Below, piece after piece: positions 1 through 5,987 of a stretch of DNA of 7,204 nucleotides (position 1 is the first letter of the stretch; each line of letters begins with the position of its first letter). The translations under genes and the position numbers were made by a program. This stretch comes from Pseudomonadota bacterium (lineage in GTDB: Bacteria; Pseudomonadota; Alphaproteobacteria; Sphingomonadales; Sphingomonadaceae): assembly GCA_023386515.1 (NCBI GenBank), contig JAEWJQ010000302.1:1-7204 (forward strand). Direction: 5' to 3'. The notes under the pieces are model-generated. The model had not been told where the DNA came from and did not search any database. It worked only from the letters and a program-made list of their open reading frames with translations.

Positions 1-102
1 CGCCATCGCATCGCGCGCGCCGGCCTCCGCTGCCGCGCCGATCCGTTCCGGCGTGATCGTCCCCGCACCACCGTGCAGGACCAGGCTCCAACCATCCGTC
101 AT
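1..102 (-). CDS. iaaA: Isoaspartyl peptidase / plant-type L-asparaginase, N-terminal fragment (runs off left edge)
   Basis: Only the first 34 codons are present. Reading the minus strand from ATG at 102 gives MTDGWSLVLHGGAGTITPER, then an Ala/Arg-rich helix. The LVLHGGAG segment at residues 7-14 is the characteristic first beta strand of Ntn-hydrolase isoaspartyl peptidases/beta-aspartyl hydrolases (EcAIII/IaaA family), which remove isoaspartyl dipeptides and hydrolyse L-asparagine after self-cleavage at a central Thr. That catalytic Thr lies outside the window, so activity cannot be judged. The start ATG shares bases with the stop of the upstream acyltransferase (ATGA), implying co-transcription and translational coupling. 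The frame is open to the window edge, and the motif sits at the expected distance from the start. The family call is fairly confident for so short a fragment; the exact substrate is not known. Confidence 0.8.
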   Translation of the reverse strand, partial: MTDGWSLVLHGGAGTITPERIGAAAEAGARDAMA

Positions 103-1265
103 GTCGTCGTTACCCTATGCGAAGGAAGGCGGCGCAGCCCGATCAGCGGTCGCAGGGGGCCGATCCGGCGGCCGATCAGATAGAAGGCCATCGATCCGAC
201 GATCGTCGCCACCACCAGAATGGCGCATTCCATGCCGCCCGCGAGCCCTGCCGGCATCAACCAGTAAGCGGTCAGCACGATGATCGTTTGATGGACGAGA
301 TAGCAGGGAAAGACCGCCTCCGTCAGCAGGCCGCGCCAGCGATGGTCGCGGTTCCAGCGCCGCTCGGCATGGCCGATCAGGGCGACGATCGCACCCCATT
401 GCTGCACGGCATGCGCCGCGCCATAGGCCGGATAGAGCCAGCGCGGCGGATCGCCGTCCGGCTTCAGCTCGATCCCCAGGATGATCGCATAGGCCGCGAT
501 CGCGGCGCCGCCGGCCAGCCAGCGATAGCGGACGCAGGCCGCCAGCACCCGCGGCGCGGCGGCGAGTGCGAAGCCGAACAGGAAGGCGGGCAGGTAGATC
601 ATGTGCGCCATCGGATCGTGCAGCGGATCCTGCGTCTCATAGCCCATCGGAAACCACCAGGCATGGATGCAGACCAGCCAGGCACCGGGCAGGATCAGCA
701 GCAGCGGCCCGCCGAACAGGCGATCGAACCGATCCTGCAGGCCCGGCCAGCGCGGCAGCGCGACGAGCAGCGCCAGCACGACGGTGTAGAGCCACAGATA
801 GAGGACGAACCACAGATGGTTGAGCGCCGGCAGGCCGATCCCCGCCAGCCGCCCGAAGCGGAAATAGTCGTGACTCCAGAAGGTCCAGAAGCCGGCGCGA
901 TAGCCGTGCTGGGTGACCAGCTCGACCCAGGGCTGCGGCGGCACGATCACCGCGACGCCGAACGCCAGCGGCACGAGCAGCCGCCACGTCCGCTGGCGCA
1001 GGAAGCCGCCGGCACCGCTCGCCCGGCTGAGCAGCGCGCGGCTGGCATAGCCCGACACCACGAACAACAGGCTCAATCGCCAGGCATTGACCGCCAGCAT
1101 CGGCAGCACCACCCAATCGGCACCATGCGGACTCTTGGCGTGGAAGCCCCAGGGCACGAACACCATGCCGACATGATAGACGATCAGGATCGCGAAGGCG
1201 GCGACGCGCAGCCAGTCGAGGCCGTAATGCCGAGGGATCGGCGATGTGGGGGAGGGGCGCGCCAT
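99..1265 (-). CDS. Acyltransferase family 3 membrane protein (OpgC/OafA-like)
   Basis: This is a 388-residue polytopic inner-membrane protein with about ten hydrophobic segments. The first segment carries R20 and H31, the R-x10-H spacing known for acyltransferase-3 proteins, in the context YGLDWLRVAAF...VYHVGM. Further family-like blocks are FVVSGY (68-73), NHLWFVLYLW (149-158) and FPCYLVHQTII (319-329). Family members move acyl groups (acetyl, succinyl) from a cytoplasmic donor to sugars or glucans outside the membrane; the nearest named relatives are MdoC/OpgC-type proteins. The acceptor here cannot be told from sequence. The ATG at 1265 is preceded by an AGGGAAG-like purine stretch. The gene is divergent from ispG and overlaps the isoaspartyl peptidase start by ATGA at its 3' end. 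I see no obvious functional link between the two products. Confidence 0.88.
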   Translation of the reverse strand: MARPSPTSPIPRHYGLDWLRVAAFAILIVYHVGMVFVPWGFHAKSPHGADWVVLPMLAVNAWRLSLLFVVSGYASRALLSRASGAGGFLRQRTWRLLVPLAFGVAVIVPPQPWVELVTQHGYRAGFWTFWSHDYFRFGRLAGIGLPALNHLWFVLYLWLYTVVLALLVALPRWPGLQDRFDRLFGGPLLLILPGAWLVCIHAWWFPMGYETQDPLHDPMAHMIYLPAFLFGFALAAAPRVLAACVRYRWLAGGAAIAAYAIILGIELKPDGDPPRWLYPAYGAAHAVQQWGAIVALIGHAERRWNRDHRWRGLLTEAVFPCYLVHQTIIVLTAYWLMPAGLAGGMECAILVVATIVGSMAFYLIGRRIGPLRPLIGLRRLPSHRVTTT

Positions 1266-1294
1266 GGCAGGGGTGCTTCCCTACAGCAGCGCCT

Positions 1295-1322
1295 TTGAAC
1301 CGCAACCCGCGCGCTGTATATG
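1295..1322 (+). promoter_or_regulatory. Candidate ispG promoter (TTGAAC-16-TATATG)
   Basis: In the 63-base divergent gap, TTGAAC (1295-1300) and TATATG (1317-1322) are separated by 16 bases. Each hexamer matches 4 of 6 positions of the sigma-70 type consensus. Transcription would be expected to begin about 7 bases after the -10 box, at or next to the A of the ATG at 1329. This is a hand match in GC-rich DNA, so it remains a candidate. Confidence 0.4.
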
Positions 1323-1328
1323 GGGGGC

Positions 1329-2456
1329 ATGTCAGTACGTCCGTGGCGCGACATCGTCCGCCGGCCGAGCCGCCAGATCATGGTCGGCAATGTCCCCGTC
1401 GGCGGCGATGCGCCGGTCACCGTGCAGACGATGACCAACACGCCCACGCCCGACATTCGCGGCACGGTGGACCAGATCCGCCGCTGCGAGGAGGCGGGCG
1501 TCGACATCATCCGCGTCTCCTGCCCGGACGTCGAATCGACCGCCGCGCTGAAGCAGATCGTCCGCGCGGCCCATGTGCCGATCGTCGCCGACATCCATTT
1601 CCACTATAAGCGCGCGCTGGAGGCGGCGGACGCCGGCGCGGCATGCCTGCGCATCAACCCCGGCAACATCGGCAGCAACGAACGCGTCGCCGAAGTGGTG
1701 CGCGCCGCCAAGGCGAACGGCTGCGCGATCCGCATCGGCGTCAACGCCGGCAGCCTCGAGAAGGACCTGCTGGAGAAATATGGCGAGCCCTGCCCCGACG
1801 CTTTGGTCGAAAGCGCGCTCGATCATATCAAGCTGCTCCAGGACCACGACTTCCACGAATATAAGGTGGCGGTGAAGGCGTCCGACGTGTTCCTCGCCGT
1901 CGCCGCCTATCAGGGGCTGGCGGAGGCGACCGACTGCCCGCTCCACCTTGGCATCACCGAAGCGGGCGGCCTGATCGGCGGCACCGTCAAATCGTCGATC
2001 GGCATCGGCAGCCTGCTCTGGTTCGGCAGCGGCGACACGATCCGCGTCTCGCTGTCGGCCGAGCCCGAGGAAGAGGTCCGCGTCGGCTTCGAGATCCTGA
2101 AGGCGCTCGGCATCCGCAACCGCGGCGTCCGCGTCGTCTCCTGTCCGTCGTGCGCGCGCCAGGGCTTCGACGTCATCCGCACCGTCCAGGCGCTGGAGGA
2201 GCGGCTGCAGCATATCCGCACGCCGATGAGCCTGTCCGTGCTCGGCTGCGTCGTCAACGGCCCCGGCGAGGCGCGCGAGACCGACATCGGCATCACCGGC
2301 GGCGGCAACGGCAAGCATATGGTCTATCTGTCGGGCGTCACCGACCATCATGTCCAGGACGCCGACATGATCGACCATATCGTCCGGCTGGTCGAGGCGA
2401 AGGCGGCGGAGATCGAGGCGGCGACGCCCGCGGCGGAGCCGGTGGCGGCGGAATGA
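1329..2456 (+). CDS. ispG: 4-hydroxy-3-methylbut-2-en-1-yl diphosphate synthase (IspG/GcpE)
   Basis: IspG catalyses the penultimate step of the MEP isoprenoid pathway: reductive ring opening of MEcPP to HMBPP with a [4Fe-4S] cluster, in the cytoplasm. The 375-residue protein has the two-domain bacterial layout: an N-terminal TIM barrel ([41 protein letters not shown]) and a C-terminal iron-sulfur domain. Cluster ligands are visible as C272 and C275 (SCPSCAR), C307 and E314 ([11 protein letters not shown]), matching E. coli C270, C273, C305 and E312. Length is normal and all key residues are present. An in-frame ATG nine bases upstream (1320) would add MGG, but it lies inside the apparent -10 box, and relatives usually begin near M-S-x-R-P-W, so 1329 is preferred. 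No conventional Shine-Dalgarno is well placed for either start. A vapBC pair follows after 52 bases. Confidence 0.97.
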   Translation: MSVRPWRDIVRRPSRQIMVGNVPVGGDAPVTVQTMTNTPTPDIRGTVDQIRRCEEAGVDIIRVSCPDVESTAALKQIVRAAHVPIVADIHFHYKRALEAADAGAACLRINPGNIGSNERVAEVVRAAKANGCAIRIGVNAGSLEKDLLEKYGEPCPDALVESALDHIKLLQDHDFHEYKVAVKASDVFLAVAAYQGLAEATDCPLHLGITEAGGLIGGTVKSSIGIGSLLWFGSGDTIRVSLSAEPEEEVRVGFEILKALGIRNRGVRVVSCPSCARQGFDVIRTVQALEERLQHIRTPMSLSVLGCVVNGPGEARETDIGITGGGNGKHMVYLSGVTDHHVQDADMIDHIVRLVEAKAAEIEAATPAAEPVAAE

Positions 2457-2458
2457 TC

Positions 2459-2487
2459 CTGACGCGCTCCGGTACCTGTGTTATAGG
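2459..2487 (+). promoter_or_regulatory. Candidate vapBC promoter overlapping the area of the ispG stop
   Basis: CTGACG (2459-2464) and TATAGG (2482-2487) are separated by 17 bases, each with 4 of 6 consensus matches. The -35 begins 2 bases after the ispG stop. The -10 lies inside the 10-base spacer of the inverted repeat at 2472-2495, as expected for an autorepressed toxin-antitoxin promoter. The start of transcription would fall near 2494, leaving a short leader with GGAG (2497-2500) 8 bases before the vapB ATG. Confidence 0.45.
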
Positions 2488-2495
2488 CCAGGTAC
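2472..2495. promoter_or_regulatory. Inverted repeat, candidate VapB/VapBC operator
   Basis: GTACCTG (2472-2478) and CAGGTAC (2489-2495) form a perfect 7-bp dyad with a 10-base spacer, TGTTATAGGC. It is the most prominent symmetric element in the 52-base gap between ispG and vapB and straddles the putative -10 box. AbrB-fold VapB antitoxins typically bind such palindromes as dimers, with the toxin as co-repressor. Binding here is an inference from position and symmetry. Confidence 0.55.
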
Positions 2496-2508
2496 TGGAG
2501 ATCGACAC

Positions 2509-2754
2509 ATGACCTATCACGCCAAAGTAATTGCCGGCGGCAAGGTAGTGATTCCGGCCACCATTCGTCGCGACCTCGGCATCAAGGACGGCGATTCGCT
2601 GGTCGTCGACCGGACGGACGATGGCGGTGTGCGGTTGATGACCTTCGAACAGTCCGTACGCAACGCCAAGGCCAAAGCGCGCGCGATCTTCGGCGACGAC
2701 TATACGGTCGACACGTTTCTCAAAGAACGCCGCGCCGACTGGGGCGAGGAATGA
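2509..2754 (+). CDS. vapB: Type II antitoxin VapB, AbrB/MazE/SpoVT family
   Basis: This 81-residue protein has an N-terminal AbrB-type swapped-hairpin domain at about residues 3-47 (AKVIAGGKVVIPATIRRDLGIKDGDSLVV), which in this family dimerises and binds DNA. The C-terminal part (about 48-81), ending FLKERRADWGEE, is charged and helical, as expected for the tail that occupies and blocks the PIN toxin. The start is well supported by GGAG 8 bases upstream. Its stop overlaps the vapC start (ATGA), the usual antitoxin-first arrangement. The product is expected to neutralise VapC and repress its own promoter, probably through the palindrome at 2472-2495. Codon choice (AAA, GTA, ATT, CAA-like choices) is more A/T-rich than in ispG or the downstream genes, which suggests acquisition separate from its neighbours. 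Confidence 0.9.
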   Translation: MTYHAKVIAGGKVVIPATIRRDLGIKDGDSLVVDRTDDGGVRLMTFEQSVRNAKAKARAIFGDDYTVDTFLKERRADWGEE

Positions 2755-3137
2755 CCGCAGTCGTCGACGCGTCAGCGATAATGGCGCTGATGCTCGGCGA
2801 GTCCGGCGCAGAATTAGTGGCGACCATCGTGCGCGGCAGCCTGATGTCTGCCGTCAACGTCTCCGAATGTTGCGCGCGTGGCGTCGAACGTGGCGCCAGT
2901 GCAGAGGCAGTGCTGTCGATCCTCGACGTTTACGAGATCACGACCGTCCCGTTCGATCTTCCTCTCGCCCTCAAGGCGGCGAGCTTGCGCGAGCCGACAC
3001 GCGCGCTGGGCGCCTCGCTCGGTGACCGCGCGTGTCTCGCCCTGGCCATGGCACGCGCGCTGCCGGTCTATACCGGCGACAGGCGTCTGGCGGAAATCGA
3101 TCCCTCCCTCGGCCTCGACATCCGGCTGATCCGGTGA
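2751..3137 (+). CDS. vapC: Type II toxin VapC, PIN-domain ribonuclease
   Basis: This 128-residue protein is a single complete PIN domain, the normal size for VapC. The Mg-binding acidic residues are all visible: D6 (VVDASAIMA), E39 (NVSECCARG), D92 (LGDRACLALA) and D110 (YTGDRRL). VapC toxins cut specific RNAs, often initiator tRNA or other tRNAs or the sarcin-ricin loop of 23S rRNA; the target here is unknown. The intact active site argues that it is functional or only recently lost. It starts inside the vapB stop (ATGA), and its own stop TGA overlaps a GTG start for the transporter (GTGA at 3134-3137). It shares the somewhat lower G+C of vapB: hand counts of single 60-base lines in this pair give 60-63% against 68% for a line of ispG. 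Confidence 0.92.
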   Translation: MTAVVDASAIMALMLGESGAELVATIVRGSLMSAVNVSECCARGVERGASAEAVLSILDVYEITTVPFDLPLALKAASLREPTRALGASLGDRACLALAMARALPVYTGDRRLAEIDPSLGLDIRLIR

Positions 3138-4027
3138 ATCGCCCCTCCTCCAGCCTGACCGCCTTCGGCGTCGCCGCGGGCGGGATCGCCGTCTATGCGG
3201 CGATGGATTCGATCATCAAGGGCCTGTCGATCGCCAGCGGCGCCTATAACGCAGTGATGTGGCGATCGTTCGCCGGCGTGGCGCTGATGCTGCCGGTGTT
3301 CCTGATCCGCCGCCGGCCGTGGCCCGCACCTGCCTCGCTGCGTCTGCATCTGGCGCGGGGCGGGGTCGCCGGCATCTCTGTGCTGCTGTTCTTCTGGGGG
3401 CTGGTCCGCGTGCCGATGGCGCAGGGCGTCGCGCTCACCTTCCTCGCACCGCTGATCGCGACGTTTCTCGCCGCCCTGACGCTCGGCGAACGCATCCGCC
3501 GCGCCGCGATCGGCGGGTCGCTGGTCGCCAGCCTCGGCGTGATCGTCATCGCGCTCGGCCAGGTCAGCGCCCGCGCATCGGAACAGGCGGTGCTCGGCAG
3601 CCTTGCCGTGGTCGCGGCCAGCGTCTTCTACGCGGGCAGCCTGATCCTGCTGCGCCGCCAGGCGCAGGTCGCCGATCCGCTGGAGGTGGCGCTGTTCACC
3701 AGCCTGGTGCTGAGCGGCCTGCTGCTGCTCGGCGCGCCCTGGTTCGGCGGCCTGCCCGCCGTTGGCCAACTGCCCGCGATCGTCGCCGCGGCGATCCTCG
3801 GTTCGGGTTCCGCGCTCGCCCTCGCCTGGGCCTATGCCCGCGCCGAGGCGCAGATGCTCGCGCCGGTCGAATATACCGCCTTCGTCTGGTCGGCGCTGTT
3901 CGGCTGGCTGGTCTTCGCCGAGCGCGTGTCGCTGTGGACGGTGGCGGGCGCCGTGCTGATCATCGCCGGCTGCCTGCTGGCGATCCGCCGTCCCTTTCCC
4001 GCTCCGCAAACGGAAGCCGCCGCATGA
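3134..4027 (+). CDS. EamA/DMT-superfamily transporter (10 TM, RhaT/YdcZ-like permease)
   Basis: This 297-residue inner-membrane protein consists of two tandem EamA repeats, about residues 10-140 and 152-285, with about ten transmembrane segments. Each repeat carries the conserved Glu near its fourth segment: E119 (LTLGERI) and E263 (VFAERV). DMT carriers of this type export amino acids or other metabolites; the substrate cannot be predicted. The chosen start is GTG at 3134, overlapping the vapC stop. The frame stays open upstream to an ATG at 3032, but that would place 34 codons over the vapC 3' end and add a non-membrane Arg/Gly-rich leader, while MNRPSSSLTAFGVAAGGIAVY is a normal N-terminus. 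There is no strong ribosome site before the GTG, so translation probably depends on coupling to vapC. Its stop overlaps the next gene by ATGA. Confidence 0.88.
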   Translation: MNRPSSSLTAFGVAAGGIAVYAAMDSIIKGLSIASGAYNAVMWRSFAGVALMLPVFLIRRRPWPAPASLRLHLARGGVAGISVLLFFWGLVRVPMAQGVALTFLAPLIATFLAALTLGERIRRAAIGGSLVASLGVIVIALGQVSARASEQAVLGSLAVVAASVFYAGSLILLRRQAQVADPLEVALFTSLVLSGLLLLGAPWFGGLPAVGQLPAIVAAAILGSGSALALAWAYARAEAQMLAPVEYTAFVWSALFGWLVFAERVSLWTVAGAVLIIAGCLLAIRRPFPAPQTEAAA

Positions 4028-4494
4028 TCCGACCCGCCACCCCCGCCGATATCGCGACCATCCTCGGCTTGGTGCGCGAACTCGCCGCCTTCGAGCGCGA
4101 GCCGGATGCGGTGGTCGCGACCGAGGCGGACCTGGCCGAGGCGCTGTTCGGCGACCGGCCGGCGGCGGAGGCGGTGATCGCCGAAGACGGCGGCGCGCCG
4201 CTCGGCTTCGCCCTGTTCTTCCACAATTTCTCGACCTGGACCGGCAAGCGCGGCCTGTATCTGGAGGATCTGTACGTCACGCCGGCCGCCCGCGGGCGCG
4301 GCGTCGGCACCGCGTTGCTGCGTCACCTTGCCGCCGTCGCGCTGGAACGCGGGTGCGGCCGCTTCGAATGGTCGGTGCTCGACTGGAATGCCGACGCCAT
4401 CGCCTTCTACCGCGCGATGGGCGCGGTCGGCATGGACGAATGGACGATCCAGCGCGTCACGGGCGAAGCGCTGCAACGCCTCGCCCGCGGCTGA
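4024..4494 (+). CDS. GNAT-family N-acetyltransferase, SSAT (diamine/thialysine) type
   Basis: This 156-residue single-domain GNAT has the acetyl-CoA pyrophosphate loop R90-G-R-G-V-G95 (R-x-x-G-x-G) after the strand GLYLEDLYV (78-85), and a C-terminal WNADAIAFYRAMGA (121-134) with Y129 in the position of the usual general-acid Tyr. The LYLEDLYV and F-x-V-x-W-N-x-x-A-x-x-FY pattern resembles spermidine/spermine and thialysine acetyltransferases, so a small amine is a reasonable substrate guess, not a demonstrated one. The start ATG overlaps the transporter stop (ATGA), so the pair is coupled. A metabolite exporter next to an acetyltransferase fits joint handling of an amine or an inhibitory compound, but this is inference. 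The frame is also open upstream through the transporter; this is a shadow. The gene converges on the SPFH gene, 12 bases away. Confidence 0.88.
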   Translation: MIRPATPADIATILGLVRELAAFEREPDAVVATEADLAEALFGDRPAAEAVIAEDGGAPLGFALFFHNFSTWTGKRGLYLEDLYVTPAARGRGVGTALLRHLAAVALERGCGRFEWSVLDWNADAIAFYRAMGAVGMDEWTIQRVTGEALQRLARG

Positions 4495-4498
4495 TCCG

Positions 4499-4520
4499 AC
4501 GCCGGCTCAGGCGCCGGTGT
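4499..4520. terminator. GC-rich hairpin between convergent genes, possible bidirectional terminator
   Basis: Bases 4499-4506 (ACGCCGGC) pair with 4513-4520 (GCCGGTGT) in an 8-bp stem, with one G-U wobble in the plus-strand transcript, around a 6-base loop. It starts 5 bases after the acetyltransferase stop and covers the end of the convergent SPFH gene, including its stop codon. There is no U-tract on either side, so it is not a canonical intrinsic terminator. It could still separate the two convergent transcripts or protect their 3' ends. Confidence 0.35.
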
Positions 4521-5391
4521 TGACCACCGGCTGCGTATCGCGCTCGCCGCACAGCACGACCATCAGATTCGCCACCAGGGTGGCACGCTGCCGGTCGTCG
4601 AACGCGACCACGCCGGTCTGCGCCAGTTGCTCGACCGCCAGGCGCACCATGCCGACCGCGCCTTCGACCAACGTCGCTCGCGCCGCGACCACCGCCTGCG
4701 CCTGCTGCCGGCGCAGCATCGCCCCGGCGATCTCCTGCGCATAGGCAAGGTGGGTGAAGCCGCATTCGTCGACGGTGATCCCCGCCACCGCCAGACGCTC
4801 GATCAGCTCGGCGCGCAGCGCGGCGCCGACCTGATCGTGGTTGGCGCGCAGCGTCACCTCCTGATGGACGTGGTCGTCATAGGGATAGCGCGAGCCGATC
4901 GCGCGGACGCCCGCCTCGATCTGCACCATGACGAAGTCGCGGAAATAATCGACGTCGAACAGCGCCTGGGCGGTGTCGACCACCCGCCAGACGACTTGGG
5001 CGGCGATTTCGATCGGATTGCCGCGCAGGTCGTTGACCTTGATCCGGTCGGAGATGACGTTGTTGGCGCGCAGCGAGATCTTGCGCCGGCTGGTCCACGG
5101 CCAGGTCCAGCGCAGTCCCGCCGCGCGATCAGTGCCGACATAGGTGCCGAACACCGTGATCGCGGCGGCATGGTTGGGCTGCAGGATATAGAAGCCCTTG
5201 GCCAGGAAAACGATGGCGCCGCCGCACAGCACCGGCAGCCACAGCAGGGGGGTCGCGGTATCGCCCTGCGTCCCGGCGATCGTCGCCGCGATCGCAATGG
5301 CGGCGAGCAGCGCCGCGCCGGCCAGCGCGACATAGCCACTGACACTCTGCGCGCACCGCTCGCGCGAACCCTCAAAGATCCCGTCGGTCAT
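4507..5391 (-). CDS. SPFH/band-7 domain membrane protein
   Basis: This 294-residue protein has two N-terminal hydrophobic segments (about 20-40 and 47-69), followed directly by an SPFH/band-7 domain (about 70-240). It starts at FYILQPNHAAAITVFGTYVG and includes GLRWTWPW, RANNVISDRIKVNDLRGNPIEI, the strand AAQVVWRVVDTAQALFDV and the family-like ECGFTHLAYAQEIAGAMLRRQQAQAVVAAR. SPFH proteins (stomatin, flotillin, HflK/C relatives) form membrane-bound oligomers and organise proteases or membrane domains; the partner here is unknown. The ATG at 5391 has a purine-rich AGGGGG about 8 bases upstream. The open frame continues upstream over pal in antisense-like composition, but nothing there looks like protein, so that extension is rejected. 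It follows pal after 65 bases on the same strand and is probably in, or read through from, the tolB-pal transcript. Confidence 0.87.
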   Translation of the reverse strand: MTDGIFEGSRERCAQSVSGYVALAGAALLAAIAIAATIAGTQGDTATPLLWLPVLCGGAIVFLAKGFYILQPNHAAAITVFGTYVGTDRAAGLRWTWPWTSRRKISLRANNVISDRIKVNDLRGNPIEIAAQVVWRVVDTAQALFDVDYFRDFVMVQIEAGVRAIGSRYPYDDHVHQEVTLRANHDQVGAALRAELIERLAVAGITVDECGFTHLAYAQEIAGAMLRRQQAQAVVAARATLVEGAVGMVRLAVEQLAQTGVVAFDDRQRATLVANLMVVLCGERDTQPVVNTGA

Positions 5392-5416
5392 CGTGCCGCC
5401 CCCTGCCCTGCCCTTC

Positions 5417-5422
5417 CTTATA
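5417..5422 (-). promoter_or_regulatory. Possible -10 element upstream of the SPFH gene
   Basis: On the minus strand the pal-SPFH gap contains TATAAG, the only A/T-rich hexamer in a very GC-rich 65-base stretch, 25 bases before the SPFH start codon. A -35 at 16-18 bases further upstream is not convincing. It may give the SPFH gene its own promoter in addition to read-through from pal, but the support is weak. Confidence 0.22.
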
Positions 5423-5456
5423 GGACGGCCGGGCGGGTGCGGCGCGCGACGCGATC

Positions 5457-5987
5457 CTATCCGACGACGACGGTCACGGCGCGGCGGTTCTGCGCCCAGC
5501 TCGATTCGTCGGAGCCGAGCGCCACCGGGCGCTCCTTGCCGTAGCTGATCGTGGTCAGGCGCGACGGGTCGATGCCCTTGGCGACCAGATAATTCTTGGC
5601 CGCATTGGCGCGGCGGTCGCCGAGCGCGAGATTGTATTCGCGGGTGCCACGCTCGTCGCAATGTCCCTCGATCGTCGCGCGGACATTGGGGTGGCTGGCG
5701 AGCCATTGCGCCTGCGTGTCGAGGATCGCACGCGCTTCCGGATCGATGTCATAGGTGTCGAGGCCGAACAGCACCGTGTTCGAGCTGACCGAGCGACGGA
5801 AGTCCGCGTCCGACCCCGGAACGACGGTGTTGCCATATTGGCCGTTGCCGTTCGACGGCGGCACCTGGTTGTTCAGGCCGCCGGTATTATCGACCGGCGG
5901 CGGCGGCAGCTGCTTGGGCTTGTGCGCGCAGGCGGCGAGCGACAGCACAGCCGCCGCGGTCATCAGGGTGGTGGAAAGCTTCGCCAT
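5457..5987 (-). CDS. pal: Peptidoglycan-associated lipoprotein Pal
   Basis: Pal is the outer-membrane lipoprotein of the Tol-Pal system; it binds the diaminopimelate peptide of peptidoglycan and is positioned by TolB. The 176-residue precursor has a lipoprotein signal, MAKLSTTLMTAAAVLSLAAC, with lipobox L-A-A-C20. A Pro/Gly/Asn-rich linker (about 26-58) follows, then an OmpA-like domain (about 68-175) with the binding-site block GHCDERGTREYNLALGDRRA (108-127) and the C-terminal NRRAVTVVV. Three in-frame ATGs exist at 6002, 5990 and 5987. GGGAG (5999-5995) sits inside the longest version and is spaced for 5990 (5 bases) or 5987 (8 bases); 5987 is chosen for spacing and signal-peptide shape, with 5990 nearly as likely. 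The gene follows tolB by about 30 bases in the usual tolB-pal order. A strong hairpin lies in its linker codons. Confidence 0.96.
   Translation of the reverse strand: MAKLSTTLMTAAAVLSLAACAHKPKQLPPPPVDNTGGLNNQVPPSNGNGQYGNTVVPGSDADFRRSVSSNTVLFGLDTYDIDPEARAILDTQAQWLASHPNVRATIEGHCDERGTREYNLALGDRRANAAKNYLVAKGIDPSRLTTISYGKERPVALGSDESSWAQNRRAVTVVVG
5877..5901. repeat. Perfect 9-bp inverted repeat inside pal (mRNA hairpin)
   Basis: GCCGCCGGT (5877-5885) and ACCGGCGGC (5893-5901) are perfect reverse complements separated by seven bases, ATTATCG. In the pal message this would form a very stable GC hairpin with an A/T-rich loop, spanning codons 29-37 (PPPPVDNTGG region) just after the lipobox Cys20. 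Part of the symmetry follows from Pro codons (CCG) facing Gly codons (GGC), so it may be a by-product of composition. Confidence 0.6.

Noticed and set aside
117..1298. 393-codon plus-strand open frame opposite the acyltransferase
   Set aside because: The translation is rich in Arg, Gln, Asp and His with no domain pattern, as expected for the antisense of a GC-rich membrane-protein gene. The minus-strand frame has a clear family fit.
1332..2378. 348-codon minus-strand open frame opposite ispG
   Set aside because: Low-complexity Ala/Asp/Arg composition and no recognisable motif. ispG on the other strand is complete with its cluster ligands.
2457..2508. Intrinsic terminator after ispG
   Set aside because: The only dyad in this gap has a long A/T-containing spacer, no U-tract and a promoter-like core, so it fits an operator better than a terminator.
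3032..3133. Longer start (ATG at 3032) for the transporter
   Set aside because: It would overlap the 3' end of vapC by over 100 bases and add a polar Arg/Gly leader not expected in a DMT carrier. GTG at 3134 gives a normal N-terminus and a GTGA overlap.
3068..4009. 313-codon minus-strand open frame opposite the transporter
   Set aside because: Extremely Arg/Gln/Asp/Gly-rich antisense of a hydrophobic gene; no motifs.
3259..4023. Upstream extension of the acetyltransferase frame
   Set aside because: It is an out-of-frame reading of the transporter, with Arg/Ala-rich sequence and no domain. The GNAT fold begins exactly at the ATG at 4024.
4627..5544. 305-codon plus-strand open frame opposite the SPFH gene
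   Set aside because: Antisense shadow with Arg/Asp/Gln-rich sequence, no start signal of note and no family resemblance.
5392..5706. Upstream extension of the SPFH frame over pal
   Set aside because: It overlaps pal in another frame on the same strand and gives Arg/Pro-rich sequence. The ATG at 5391 has a ribosome site and is followed by a proper membrane segment.
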